Source: Comamonas odontotermitis (GTDB taxonomy: Bacteria; Pseudomonadota; Gammaproteobacteria; Burkholderiales; Burkholderiaceae_C). Taken from it: a stretch of DNA of 64,000 bases. Within the stretch, counting starts at the first letter, position 1, and every line of letters starts with the position of its first letter. Shown here in pieces: positions 33,703 through 42,126 of the stretch. Position numbers and translations under genes: made by a program. The notes under the pieces are model-generated. The model worked only from the letters and a program-made list of their open reading frames with translations, was not told where the DNA came from and did no database searches. The stretch lies in contig NZ_CP083451.1 in NCBI RefSeq assembly GCF_020080045.1, positions 248,001 through 312,000 of the forward strand. Direction: 5' to 3'.

Positions 33703-34125
33703 ATGCGGATTCTATTGGCCGTCGATGGCAGCCCCTTTACCCAGAAGATGCTGGATTACCTGGCTACGCACGCGGAGTGGCTCGGGGCTTCGCACAGCTA
33801 CACCGCCCTCACCGTACAGCCACTGCTGCCCCCCCGCGCGGCCAAGGCGCTGGGCAAGGAACTCGTGAGCGACTATTACGCAGAGGAAGCGCAGAAGGTG
33901 CTCAACCCGGTGCACCAGTTTCTGGACCAGCACAAGGTCAATGCGCAGCTCGAAAGCAAGACCGGCCATATCGCCGAAACCATTGCCGAGACCGCCGATA
34001 GCGGTGGCTACGACCTTCTGATCATGGGCACTCGCGGACATGGCGCACTGGCCAAGCTGGTGATGGGTTCGGTGGCGACGCAGGTGCTGGCGCAAAGCAG
34101 GATTCCGGTGCTGCTGATCCGTTGA
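33703..34125 (+). CDS. Universal stress protein (UspA family)
   Basis: 140 residues, one Usp domain. RILLAVDGSPFTQKML opens the fold and GTRGHGALAKLVMGSVATQV matches the ATP-binding pattern Gx2Gx9G(S/T), so this is an ATP-binding type. CAGGAG sits 8 nt before the ATG. A well-placed FNR-like promoter upstream suggests induction when oxygen is low, as for several Usp genes of anaerobically respiring bacteria. A strong terminator follows. Confidence 0.93.
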   Translation: MRILLAVDGSPFTQKMLDYLATHAEWLGASHSYTALTVQPLLPPRAAKALGKELVSDYYAEEAQKVLNPVHQFLDQHKVNAQLESKTGHIAETIAETADSGGYDLLIMGTRGHGALAKLVMGSVATQVLAQSRIPVLLIR

Positions 34126-34174
34126 TCGCAGCCAGGTCGGTCGGGTGGTTACCACTATGACCGCTCTGTCATTT

Positions 34175-34217
34175 GCTATTCACACCATAGCAATACTTGG
34201 CGCAGACAATGCGCCAA
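34175..34217. repeat. Dispersed repeat copy downstream of uspA
   Basis: GCTAT...ATAGC (34175-34191) and TTGGCGC...GCGCCAA (34197-34217) are the two inverted pairs characteristic of the dispersed family, here degenerate. Confidence 0.5.
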
Positions 34218-34280
34218 TGCCTCATCAGGCTAGCAAGGGAGGGAGGCGGCTGGCAATACAGATGCCAGTGAGGCTCCAGG

Positions 34281-34322
34281 AGCTGCTTGCATTCCGTGCG
34301 CGGAATGCAAGCAGCTTTTTTC
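34281..34322 (+). terminator. Strong Rho-independent terminator downstream of uspA
   Basis: A perfect 16-bp stem (34281-34296 with 34301-34316) and a 4-base loop are followed by a T-run and about 50 bases of pyrimidine-rich sequence. It lies 155 nt after the uspA stop; dispersed-repeat sequence fills the gap. Confidence 0.8.
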
Positions 34323-34406
34323 TTTCTTCCTCATTCTTTCTCTTTCGCCTTCCTCCTTCGTCCTTTTCACGAGGCAGCCCATTGCAGGAGGCAAGGGCAG
34401 TGCGCC

Positions 34407-35351
34407 TCATGCCGAAGCAGTGGCGCGCGCCGCAGGGGTGGCTGGCGCCAGGCTGGCCTTGGCGGTGCGCAGCATGGCATCCGTCAACTGGCTCAGCAGG
34501 GCGGACTGCAGGTTCCAGCAGTGCCAGTACAGGTCGACACGCAGCACCTGCGATTCGGCGACGTTGACGAGGCGCCCATCCGCGAGAAAGGGACGTGCCA
34601 GCAGCTCGGGCACCACGCCGATGCCCCAGCCGGCTGCCACCGCGCGCACCTGGGCTTCCGAATTGGGTACGAACAGCTGGTGCAGGCCCACCGTCTTGAG
34701 ACCCATGGCTCTTGCGACGAACACGCGCTGCATGTCGTCCTTGCGGTTGTAGCTGAGAAACGGCAGGTTCTTGAAATTGCTGCGGTTCAGGCCCGAGGGC
34801 ACGTGCTGCTGGGCAAAACCGGGTGCGGCCACCGCCATGTAGTGCATGGCCCCCAGCGCCGCCACGCGGCAGCCGCGCAGGGCCTGCGGCATGGTGGTGA
34901 CACAGCCGAGCACTTCGCCCGTGCGCAGCAGCTCCAGCGTGTGGTCCTGGTCGTCGGTGATGATTTCCAGCGGCAACTGCTGCAGGGCAATGTCCTGCAG
35001 GGCATCGATGGCCCAGGTGGCAATGCTGTCGGCGTTGATGGCGATGCTGATGGCCTCGTCATGCGCCGTGCGGCGCGCAGAATGTGGCATCAGGCTGTGC
35101 AGTTCCTGCTCCAGGTCGGTGCGCAGCAGGCGCAGCTGCTGGGTGTGCTTGAGGAGCAACTGCCCGGCCGCCGTGGGCCGCAGCGGCCGGCTGCGCACCA
35201 CCAGCACCGAGCCCACCTGCGCTTCCAGCGCACGCAGGCGCTGCGAGACGGCCGATTGCGTCACGTTCAGGCGGGTGGCGGCTTTTTCGAAGCCACCCTC
35301 TTCAATCACTGCGGCAAGGCACTCCAGCGCGATCGGGTCCAGGTTGTTCAT
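34407..35351 (-). CDS. LysR-family regulator, ArgP (IciA) type
   Basis: 314 residues. The helix-turn-helix is LAAVIEEGGFEKAATRLNVTQSAVSQRLRALEAQVG; VVRSRPLRPTAAGQLLLKHTQQLRLL is very ArgP-like, and so is the C-terminal binding domain (AVAAGWGIGVVPE, VDLYWHCWNLQS). ArgP normally controls a basic amino acid exporter such as ArgO or LysE. Here it is divergent from dadA with 93 nt between, so amino acid catabolism may be its target. An LTTR-type inverted repeat lies in the gap. The only LysE-like gene in the window is 9 kb away and has its own MocR neighbour. Confidence 0.88.
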   Translation of the reverse strand: MNNLDPIALECLAAVIEEGGFEKAATRLNVTQSAVSQRLRALEAQVGSVLVVRSRPLRPTAAGQLLLKHTQQLRLLRTDLEQELHSLMPHSARRTAHDEAISIAINADSIATWAIDALQDIALQQLPLEIITDDQDHTLELLRTGEVLGCVTTMPQALRGCRVAALGAMHYMAVAAPGFAQQHVPSGLNRSNFKNLPFLSYNRKDDMQRVFVARAMGLKTVGLHQLFVPNSEAQVRAVAAGWGIGVVPELLARPFLADGRLVNVAESQVLRVDLYWHCWNLQSALLSQLTDAMLRTAKASLAPATPAARATASA

Positions 35352-35368
35352 GGCAGCAAGGGGCTTGT

Positions 35369-35383
35369 ATTAGTAAATCTGAT
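35369..35383. promoter_or_regulatory. LysR-type operator between argP-like gene and dadA
   Basis: ATTAG-TAAAT-CTGAT is a near-perfect inverted repeat with the 15-base size and T-n11-A character of LysR sites, placed 18 nt before the argP-like start and 62 nt before dadA. Confidence 0.5.
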
Positions 35384-35444
35384 GATTCTTGAAGAAGTTT
35401 AATTGCACTTTATGTAACAGCCAAACTGGCAGACACTGCAAGGC

Positions 35445-36791
35445 ATGAAAATCATCATCCTCGGCGCCGGCATCATCGGCACCAGCACAGCCTGGCATCT
35501 GCTGCAACTGGGTCACGACGTCACCGTGGTGGACCGCCAACCCGATGCTGCGCTGGAGACCAGCTATGCCAATGCGGCGCAGATCTCGGTCAGCTATTGC
35601 GAGCCCTGGGCCAACAAGCACGCACCGATGAAGGCGCTCAAGTGGATGTTCGACAAGGAAGCGCCGCTGCTGCTGCGCCCGCACGTCGATCCGCAGCAGT
35701 GGAGCTGGCTGACCAAGTTCCTAGCCGAGTGCAACGACCGCTCCTTTGCCCGCAACGTGCAGCAGATCGTGGCGCTGGGCGCCTACAGCCACACAGCGCT
35801 GAAAGACGTGGTGGCGCAGACCGGCATCCAGTTCAACCGCCTCGAACGCGGCATTGCCCATTTCTTCACCAGCGACGCGGCGGTGGAAGACGCGCAGCAG
35901 GCTGTTGACTTGATGCGCCAGTACGGCGTGAACCGCCGCATGGTCAGCACCGAAGAGTTCCTCCAGATCGAGCCCGCCTTCAAGCCCTATGCTGCGCAGA
36001 TCAAGGGTGGCACCTTCACCGAAAGCGATGAGAGCGGCGATGCCCGCGTCTTCACGCAAAAGCTCGCCCAGCTGTGCGCCCAGGGCGGCGTCCAGTTTCT
36101 CTACAACCACAGCGTCCAGCGCTTGAACATGGCGGGTGGCGCTATTGAATCCGTAGCTGTTCGCGCGCATTCATCGGGCATTGCAGCCGGTTTTGATGCA
36201 CAAGAGCAGGTGCTGAAGGGCGACGCCGTCATCGTTGCCTGCGGCAGCTACACCGCGCCGCTGTTGCGCACCGTGGGCGTGAACGTGGCCATCTATCCTG
36301 GCAAGGGCTACAGCGCCACCTTGCCGATCCTGCGGCCCGAGGCGGCGCCTTTCGTCAGCTGCATCGACGACGGCAACAAGCTGGCCATGAGCCGCCTGGG
36401 CAACCAGCTGCGCGTGGCGGGCACCATCGAACTCAACGGTTTCGATACATCGCTGGATTCTCCGCTCGCCAAGGCGCGGTGCCACATGCTGGCGCGCCGC
36501 GTCGAAGAGTTGATGCCCGGCGTGTGCGACACCCGCCTGCCCGAGCAAGGCGGCAACCCGCAGTTCTGGACGGGCCTGCGCCCCGCAACACCCACCAACA
36601 TCCCCTACATCGGTCGTACCAAGGTGGGCAAGCTGTGGATCAACGCGGGCCACGGCACCCTGGGTTGGACCCATGGCGCCGGCAGCGGCAAGGCCATGGC
36701 CGAGCTGATCAGCGGCCGCATGCCCGAGATGCCGTTTGGCTTCTACGGCTTTGAAGGCACCGGTGCCCGGCAGGCGGCATTCGCATCCTGA
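35445..36791 (+). CDS. dadA: D-amino acid dehydrogenase small subunit, DadA-type
   Basis: 448 residues. The FAD-binding GxGxxG is at the N-terminus (IIILGAGIIGTSTAWHLLQLG). Other DadA features are YANAAQISVSYCEPWANK and, near the C-terminus, GLRPATPTNIPYIGRTKVGKLW and NAGHGTLGWTHGAGSGKAMA. It oxidises D-amino acids, mainly D-alanine, to oxo acids, feeding electrons to the respiratory chain. It is about 16 residues longer than E. coli DadA; part of the excess (IESVAVRAHSSGIAAGFDAQ) is encoded by a stretch resembling the dispersed repeat at 36140-36166. No racemase gene (dadX) follows. Confidence 0.93.
   Translation: MKIIILGAGIIGTSTAWHLLQLGHDVTVVDRQPDAALETSYANAAQISVSYCEPWANKHAPMKALKWMFDKEAPLLLRPHVDPQQWSWLTKFLAECNDRSFARNVQQIVALGAYSHTALKDVVAQTGIQFNRLERGIAHFFTSDAAVEDAQQAVDLMRQYGVNRRMVSTEEFLQIEPAFKPYAAQIKGGTFTESDESGDARVFTQKLAQLCAQGGVQFLYNHSVQRLNMAGGAIESVAVRAHSSGIAAGFDAQEQVLKGDAVIVACGSYTAPLLRTVGVNVAIYPGKGYSATLPILRPEAAPFVSCIDDGNKLAMSRLGNQLRVAGTIELNGFDTSLDSPLAKARCHMLARRVEELMPGVCDTRLPEQGGNPQFWTGLRPATPTNIPYIGRTKVGKLWINAGHGTLGWTHGAGSGKAMAELISGRMPEMPFGFYGFEGTGARQAAFAS
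36140..36166. repeat. Dispersed-repeat-like segment inside the dadA frame
   Basis: GCTATTGAATCCGTAGCTGT followed by TCGCGC resembles the GCTATT...TAGCTG...GCGC pattern of the intergenic copies. It is read in frame in a surface-loop region where E. coli DadA is shorter. Confidence 0.4.
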
Positions 36792-36805
36792 GCCCTGGTG
36801 GAGCG

Positions 36806-36834
36806 AAAAAGGCCGCACAGTGTGCGGCCTTTTT
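36806..36834. terminator. Bidirectional terminator between dadA and ilvE
   Basis: Five A, GGCCGCAC, loop AGT, GTGCGGCC and five T. It serves both convergent genes, 15 nt after dadA and 16 nt after ilvE. Confidence 0.85.
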
Positions 36835-36850
36835 GCTGGAGCGGTGGGAA

Positions 36851-37948
36851 TCAGGCGAGGCGAACCAGCCAGCCGTGGCGGTCTGGCGCGCGGCCATACT
36901 GGATGTCGGTCAGCTCCTTGCGCAGGGCCAGCGTGATTTCGCCAGCCGGTGCATTGAGGTCGCCCACCGAGAAGCCGTTGCCCTTGAGCTGGCCGATCGG
37001 TGTGATGACGGCCGCCGTGCCGCAGGCAAAGATTTCGGTGATGTCGCCCGAGGCCACGCCCTGCTTCCATTCGTCTGCCGAGACCTTGCGCTCTTCCACC
37101 ACCATGCCGCGGTCGCGCGCCAGTTGCAGGATGGAGTCACGCGTGATGCCTTCCAGAATACTGCCCGACAACGCGGGCGTCACCAGCTTGTTTTCCTTGC
37201 CGTACACCAGGAAGACGTTCATGCCGCCCAGCTCTTCGAGGTATTTGCCCTCGGCAGGGTCGAGGAACAGCACCTGCGAGCAGCCATTGGCGTAGGCCTG
37301 CTCCTGGGGCAGCAGCGACGCGGCATAGTTGCCGCCGCACTTGGCAGCGCCCGTGCCGCCCTTGGCTGCGCGCGCGTAGTCGGTCGACAGCCAGATGGCA
37401 ACCGGTGCCACGCCCTTGGCAAAGTAGGGGCCGGCGGGGCTGGCGATGACGTAGTAGCTGGCCTTGTGGGCGCTGCGCACGCCGAGGAAAACTTCATCGC
37501 CAATGATGAAGGGGCGCAGGTACAGGCTGGCTTCTTCGCCGCCGGGAACCCATTCCTGATCCACGGCGATCAGCTGCTTGAGCGATTCCACGAAGATCTC
37601 GACCGGCAGCTCGGGCAGGGCCAGGCGACGGGCAGAGCGCTGCATGCGCTCGGCGTTGGCGGTGGGGCGGAAGGTCCAGACCGAGCCATCGGCGTGGCGG
37701 TAGGCCTTGATGCCTTCAAAGATTTCCTGGCCGTAGTGCAGCACGGCAGCGGCCGGGTCCAGCGAAATCGGGCCGTAGGGCATGACCTGCGCGTCGTGCC
37801 AGCCGGTGTCCTTTTCCCAGCGCACGGCCACCATGTGGTCGGTGAAATGCAGGCCAAATCCGGGCTTTTCCAGGATTTTGGCGCGGTCTTCAGCGCTGCG
37901 TGGGTGGCTCGAACGGGTGAGCGCAAAGCTTGGGGAAGAGGGGGACAC
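36851..37948 (-). CDS. ilvE: Branched-chain amino acid aminotransferase
   Basis: 365 residues of PLP fold type IV, the longer IlvE type. Motifs include ALHY-like AVLHYGQEIFEGIKAYRH, FRPTANAERMQRSARRLALP, the catalytic Lys in AAKCGGNYAASLLPQ and the phosphate-binding ITRDSILQLARDRG with CGTAAVITPIG. It makes the last step of Leu, Ile and Val synthesis and the first of their breakdown. I use the GTG at 37946-37948 because AAGGAA lies 8 nt upstream; the frame is open to 38287 but the extra residues look non-coding. Confidence 0.93.
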   Translation of the reverse strand: MSPSSPSFALTRSSHPRSAEDRAKILEKPGFGLHFTDHMVAVRWEKDTGWHDAQVMPYGPISLDPAAAVLHYGQEIFEGIKAYRHADGSVWTFRPTANAERMQRSARRLALPELPVEIFVESLKQLIAVDQEWVPGGEEASLYLRPFIIGDEVFLGVRSAHKASYYVIASPAGPYFAKGVAPVAIWLSTDYARAAKGGTGAAKCGGNYAASLLPQEQAYANGCSQVLFLDPAEGKYLEELGGMNVFLVYGKENKLVTPALSGSILEGITRDSILQLARDRGMVVEERKVSADEWKQGVASGDITEIFACGTAAVITPIGQLKGNGFSVGDLNAPAGEITLALRKELTDIQYGRAPDRHGWLVRLA

Positions 37949-38171
37949 GGGACTTTCCTTCCAGATGGCAACAGGGAGCCGGCGGATCAGGCCGCCAGGC
38001 TGTACGTGGGGGCTGCCACAGTGGCGCAAATGCCGCTGTGCTGCATGCCAGACCCCGTAGCATGCCATTTTTTTGGCCCGGTGTGCCGCAAATCCGACAT
38101 TCAGCCCAAGCCAATGGTCAGGCACCAGGCCGTGTTTCGCGAAGGGAAGGGGCGCTGCGCGCAGCGTTTTC

Positions 38172-38981
38172 TCAATGCACCGTGGCGCGCTGCTGGGCCA
38201 GAAAATCCAGCAGCAGGGACTCGAAGGCATCCGGGCTCTCCAGCTGGGGCCAGTGGCCGACACCGGGCAGGCTGTGGTGTACGGCATGTGGCAGCAGGTC
38301 GGCGAGGGCCTGCATGCGCTGCGGCGGCATGCATACGTCCTGCGCGCCGCTCACCAGCAGGCTGCGCTGGCCCAGGTGTGGCAGTCGCTCGGCCAGGGTA
38401 TTGGGACCGGCCAGCATGTCCAGGGCGCGGCCATAGGCCAGCGGCTGAACCTGCGTGATCGCATGGCGCGCCAGCTGCAATCCTTCGGGCAAGGCATTTT
38501 GGCCCGCCTGCAGCTGCACCAGCTGCTGGGCAAAGCGCTGCAGTTGCACGGGCTCCGGGCAGGCTTGTTGCTGGCATTCGGCCAGCAGGCGCTGGCGTGT
38601 TGCCACCCAGTGCTCCTGCTCACCAGCACCCAGCGCAGGGCCGCCAGCCACCAGGGTCAGGCTGCGCACGCGGGTGGGGTTGCGCAGGGCGATTTCGGCC
38701 GCCACCATGGCACCCAGGCCGTGGCCTACGATGTGGGCACGGCCGATCTTCATGACCTCGAGCAGGCGGTCGGCAGTCGCTGCCAGCGCTGCCAGACTGT
38801 AGCCGCCGTAGGGGGGCGGGTTGCCGTGGTAGCCCGGCATGTCCCAGGCAATGGCACGGTAGCCCTGGCTGGCCAGCAGCTCCACCTGCGGGGCAAAGCC
38901 GAGGTGATCGGTGTCGGCATCGTGCAGCATCAGCACCGAGGGGCCGCTGCCGAGCATGGCGAAATTGGGGATCAGGGACAT
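38172..38981 (-). CDS. Alpha/beta-hydrolase fold protein lacking the nucleophile serine
   Basis: 269 residues with an ordinary alpha/beta-hydrolase outline: HDADTDHLGFAPQ, WDMPGYHGNP, then the nucleophile elbow, then the acid in SGAQDVCMPP and the base in VGHWPQLESPDAF. At the elbow the usual G-x-S-x-G reads GHGLGA: residue 88 is Gly (codon GGC at 38718-38720), one base from the Ser codon AGC. Asp and His are kept. The frame is intact, so it is either a non-catalytic paralogue, an enzyme with another mechanism, or a recent mutation. It follows ilvE upstream by about 220 nt on the same strand; no function can be assigned. Confidence 0.85.
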   Translation of the reverse strand: MSLIPNFAMLGSGPSVLMLHDADTDHLGFAPQVELLASQGYRAIAWDMPGYHGNPPPYGGYSLAALAATADRLLEVMKIGRAHIVGHGLGAMVAAEIALRNPTRVRSLTLVAGGPALGAGEQEHWVATRQRLLAECQQQACPEPVQLQRFAQQLVQLQAGQNALPEGLQLARHAITQVQPLAYGRALDMLAGPNTLAERLPHLGQRSLLVSGAQDVCMPPQRMQALADLLPHAVHHSLPGVGHWPQLESPDAFESLLLDFLAQQRATVH

Positions 38982-39080
38982 ACCTTGGAGTTACCTGCGC
39001 TGATGTTTCACGTTATCCACAAGATGCGGGCGGCCGTGCGAAAAATCAACGCCTGCGCGGCCCGCATTGCATCTTCCATG

Positions 39081-39104
39081 AAAAAGGCCAGCGCAAGGCT
39101 GGCC
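39081..39104 (-). terminator. Rho-independent terminator of the secreted repeat protein
   Basis: GGCCAGC and GCTGGCC around a 5-base loop; read leftward they are followed by TTTTTC. It lies 27 nt after the stop of the large secreted protein gene. Confidence 0.75.
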
Positions 39105-39130
39105 CGGGCAGTGGTTGGGGAACACGATTC

Positions 39131-41257
39131 TTAATCGGCCGCACGCGCCTTGCGGCGGCGCGTGGCAATCGCCAGTGCGCCCAGGGCGGCAGACAGCGCT
39201 GCCAGCGCACCGGCGCCCAGGGTGGGTACGGGCGCGGCGCCATTGACGGGCGGCACTGACCCCTGCGCGGTGATGCTGGTTTGCGCGGTGTTGTTGAGCA
39301 GCGCAGCGTCCACCTCACCGGTCACGCCCGTTACGACTGCATCCACGCTGTAGGTGCCAGGCGCTGAAACGGTCACGGGGATGTTCAATGGTCCCAGGCT
39401 GGCGCCGGGTGCAACCGGGCCGCCCGCAAGCGCCAGGTTACAGGCAATCTGCTGGGGCGTTGTCGCCGTGCAGCCAGCAGGCAGGCTGGCGCCTCCGGTC
39501 ACCTGCACATTGGCGGGTAGCGTGACGGTAAGCGTGCCATCAGTCACATCGCCAGCAGCGCCGTTGTTGGCGACCTGTACCGCCAGCACCTGGGGTGTGC
39601 CCACGCCAAAGGGCGCTGCAGGCCCGCTGATGGCAGGGACGGCGTCCGGCGCCAGGGCCAGCGCGGTGATGCTGGTCTGGGCCGTGTTGTTGAGCAAGGC
39701 GGCGCCGGTCTCGCCGGTCACGCCCGCCACGGTCACATCCACGTTGTAGGTGCCGGGGGCCGAAACAGTGACGGGAATGCTCAGCGGTCCCAGGTTGGCG
39801 CCAGGGGCAACCGGGCCCATGCCTGCGGCAGCCAGGTCGCAATTGATCTGCTGTGGTGATACGGCGGTACAGGCGGCTGGCAGGCCGCTGCCCGCCTGCA
39901 CATTGGCAGGCAGGGTGATGGTGAGTGTGCCGTCGGCCACATTGCCGCTGCCGCCCTGGTTGGACAGGTTGACCGCCAGTGTCTGCGGGGTGCCTACATA
40001 GAAGGGGGCAGTAGGTCCGCTGACTGCGGGAACGGCGTCGGGTGCCAGCGGTTTGGCGCAGCCGGCCACGGTCTGGGGCAGGCCCCATACGCTGTTTGCG
40101 CCTGCGGGTAGCGTGATGTTGCCCAGGGCAAAGCCGATGTTGGCAACCAGGGCTTCTTCCGGCGCCGCAATGCGGGTGAGGGAGTTGCCGGTGGTGTTGT
40201 CGCGATTGGCGACCCACATGGCACCATCTGCGCCTCGGCGCACGTGGCCGCCTCCGTTGGAGCCGCCGGTTATGCCAATGTACTGCTCACTGGCCTTGAT
40301 GGTTGTCGCATCGCCAGAGCTCACGTCATACCGGTACAGCTGGCCAGGATAGATGTTGGAGACGTACAGGTATTTGCCGCTGGGCGAAAAATCCGCAGCG
40401 TACGCGGAGCCTAGCGCTCCCCCGCGCCAGCTGGCGATTTCGGTGGCCTGCCCGGTCTGTGCGTTGAAGCGCATCGTCCGGATGACGTTGCTGGCGTTGG
40501 AGCCCTGGACACTGGTGGCCACAGCGAACTGTGTCAGATCCTTGTTGAAATAGATGCTGCCAAAGAGGTTGCCGACGTTTTCGGACAGCGTGGATATTAC
40601 CGGGGCGCCGACCGGGCCATTGCTGTCGAACTGCTGCGCAACCAGGTTCCTGGTGCCATAGCTGGTGGTGAGCACCCAGTAGCCGGTGCCGTCGTTATTG
40701 GGCACGGCAGAAAGGGTTTCGTTGCTGGAGATGCCGCCGGGAACGGTGATGTTCTTGCTGGTGACCGCACCCAGGCCGCCATTGGCGGTCATGTCCACCA
40801 CCGAGTACAGCAAGGTGCCCGGGTTACCGGCTGCCAGCCCCGACGTAGACACCACGAAGTATTTACCGGGCACATCAGGGGCCGCAAAGGCCACCACGAC
40901 TTGCACAGCACTTTGGTTGCCGACGATGCCATTGCCATTGCTCATGACGACCTGGTCACGGTTGTAGACGTTGCCCTGACCTACCCAGAACTGCAAGGTG
41001 CCATTGCTGTCCGTGACAACCGTGGTTCCTTCATCCACCCAGGGGATGGTTGCCGGATTTGCCGTGATGGTGGGCAGCGCAGTGCCGGACACACCGAAAT
41101 CCATTGCGATCTTGTTGCCGGCAAACCAGTAGCGCTCTGTTGCGCGCACCTGGGTGGGCGTGCAGTTCTGCAAGGGGTTGGTGTTGGTCTGGGCCCATGC
41201 CTGCGTGGCGGCCAGGCCCAGCAGCGCCAGTGGCAGGACTTTGTGCAAAAGCTTCAT
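39131..41257 (-). CDS. Secreted repeat protein with IPTL-CTERM-like sorting tail
   Basis: 708 residues. A signal peptide (KLLHKVLPLALLGLAATQAWA) is followed by about 420 residues that look like beta-propeller repeats (SGKYLYVSNIYPGQLYRYDV, ADGAMWVANRDN). Two tandem units of 131 residues come next, each starting PDAVPA(V/I)SGP and containing DGTLT(I/V)TLPANVQ and SAPGTY; their DNA repeats with a 393-bp period. The C-terminus is VPTLGAGALAALSAALGALA followed by RRRKARAA: a short VPTL motif, a helix and a basic cluster, like the IPTL-CTERM and PEP-CTERM sorting signals. It is probably exported and processed at the surface. The start at 41257 has AGAGGA upstream. Ligand and role unknown. Confidence 0.82.
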   Translation of the reverse strand: MKLLHKVLPLALLGLAATQAWAQTNTNPLQNCTPTQVRATERYWFAGNKIAMDFGVSGTALPTITANPATIPWVDEGTTVVTDSNGTLQFWVGQGNVYNRDQVVMSNGNGIVGNQSAVQVVVAFAAPDVPGKYFVVSTSGLAAGNPGTLLYSVVDMTANGGLGAVTSKNITVPGGISSNETLSAVPNNDGTGYWVLTTSYGTRNLVAQQFDSNGPVGAPVISTLSENVGNLFGSIYFNKDLTQFAVATSVQGSNASNVIRTMRFNAQTGQATEIASWRGGALGSAYAADFSPSGKYLYVSNIYPGQLYRYDVSSGDATTIKASEQYIGITGGSNGGGHVRRGADGAMWVANRDNTTGNSLTRIAAPEEALVANIGFALGNITLPAGANSVWGLPQTVAGCAKPLAPDAVPAVSGPTAPFYVGTPQTLAVNLSNQGGSGNVADGTLTITLPANVQAGSGLPAACTAVSPQQINCDLAAAGMGPVAPGANLGPLSIPVTVSAPGTYNVDVTVAGVTGETGAALLNNTAQTSITALALAPDAVPAISGPAAPFGVGTPQVLAVQVANNGAAGDVTDGTLTVTLPANVQVTGGASLPAGCTATTPQQIACNLALAGGPVAPGASLGPLNIPVTVSAPGTYSVDAVVTGVTGEVDAALLNNTAQTSITAQGSVPPVNGAAPVPTLGAGALAALSAALGALAIATRRRKARAAD

Positions 41258-41336
41258 CGGATTCCTCTCTCTCGTTGTGTGGTGCACCTGCGCCAGGGAC
41301 GCAATGCGGGCAGCGCTTCCTTTGTTGGGCAAAGTA

Positions 41337-41405
41337 TTGGATCGCTTAATAATTTTAACTTATCAATCAATAATAGCAATTTAATTGATTATTTGTATTG
41401 AGATG
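41337..41405. promoter_or_regulatory. AT-rich promoter island between divergent genes
   Basis: About 70 bases that are strongly AT-rich in otherwise GC-rich DNA, with an inverted pair AATCAAT (41365-41371) and ATTGATT (41384-41390). It probably holds the promoter of the secreted protein gene and possibly that of the flavin reductase gene. Confidence 0.5.
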
Positions 41406-41522
41406 TCCGATGCCCCACCCACCGGCGTGAGCCCAGGCGCCATGCACCTACGCAGGCAGGGGTCGCATGGGCTGGCCGATAATTGATGCAGTTGCCTTAT
41501 GCATGCATGCCGTTTCCCGGCC

Positions 41523-42065
41523 ATGCAGCCTGTCTGTCCCGTGAACCGCTCCTTGTCGCCTGAACACTTCCACCCCGCTGCTGCGCCGTTTTCCGAGCGC
41601 GACTTTCGTGACGCGCTGGGTCGCTTTGCCACCGGCGTGGCGGTAGTGACGGCGCTGGCGCCTGACGGCGCGAAGGTGGGGCTGACGATCAGTTCGTTCA
41701 ACTCGGCATCGCTGACACCGCCCCTGGTGCTGTGGAGCCTGATGAAGACGGCCACCTCGATGCCGGTGTTCGAGGCCGTGAGCCACTATGTGGTGAATGT
41801 GCTGGGCGCACCGCAAAAGGAGTTGGCGCTGCAGTTCAGCCGCAAGGGTGTGGACCGCTGGGCGGGTGTGGACTGGCAGCAGGGCGCCAGCGGCCTGCCC
41901 TTGCTCGATGGCGCCATTGCCACGTTTGAATGCAGAAGCCGCAGCCGCCACGATGCGGGCGACCATGTGATTCTGGTGGGCGAAGTCGAGCACTGCAGCT
42001 ACCGGACCGGTGTGGCGCCGCTGCTCTACCATGGCGGGCAGTTCTATACCGAGCAGCTGCTCTGA
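41523..42065 (+). CDS. Flavin reductase family protein (FMN-binding)
   Basis: 180 residues from the ATG at 41523; one upstream ATG (41499) would add eight residues. The family pattern is clear: FRDALGRFATGVAVVTALAPDG, GLTISSFNSASLTPPLVLWSL, HYVVNVLGAPQKELALQFS, and DHVILVGEVEH with YHGGQFY near the C-terminus. These enzymes reduce free FMN or FAD with NAD(P)H for a partner monooxygenase, or have other oxidoreductase roles. No two-component monooxygenase is adjacent, so the partner is unknown. Confidence 0.9.
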   Translation: MQPVCPVNRSLSPEHFHPAAAPFSERDFRDALGRFATGVAVVTALAPDGAKVGLTISSFNSASLTPPLVLWSLMKTATSMPVFEAVSHYVVNVLGAPQKELALQFSRKGVDRWAGVDWQQGASGLPLLDGAIATFECRSRSRHDAGDHVILVGEVEHCSYRTGVAPLLYHGGQFYTEQLL

Positions 42066-42093
42066 CGATTCCGCATCTAGGCATTTCAAAAAC

Positions 42094-42125
42094 AAAACCC
42101 GCAGGCGGTGACCGCTGCGGGTTTT
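42094..42125. terminator. Bidirectional terminator between flavin reductase and fpr
   Basis: AAAACCCGCAG (42094-42104) and CTGCGGGTTTT (42115-42125), with an inner GCGG/CCGC pairing. It separates the two convergent genes. Confidence 0.75.
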
Positions 42126-42126
42126 G

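Noticed and set aside
34317..34375. Long pyrimidine-rich tract after the uspA terminator as a regulatory element
   Set aside because: It is most simply the extended T-rich tail of the terminator; no second structure supports another role.
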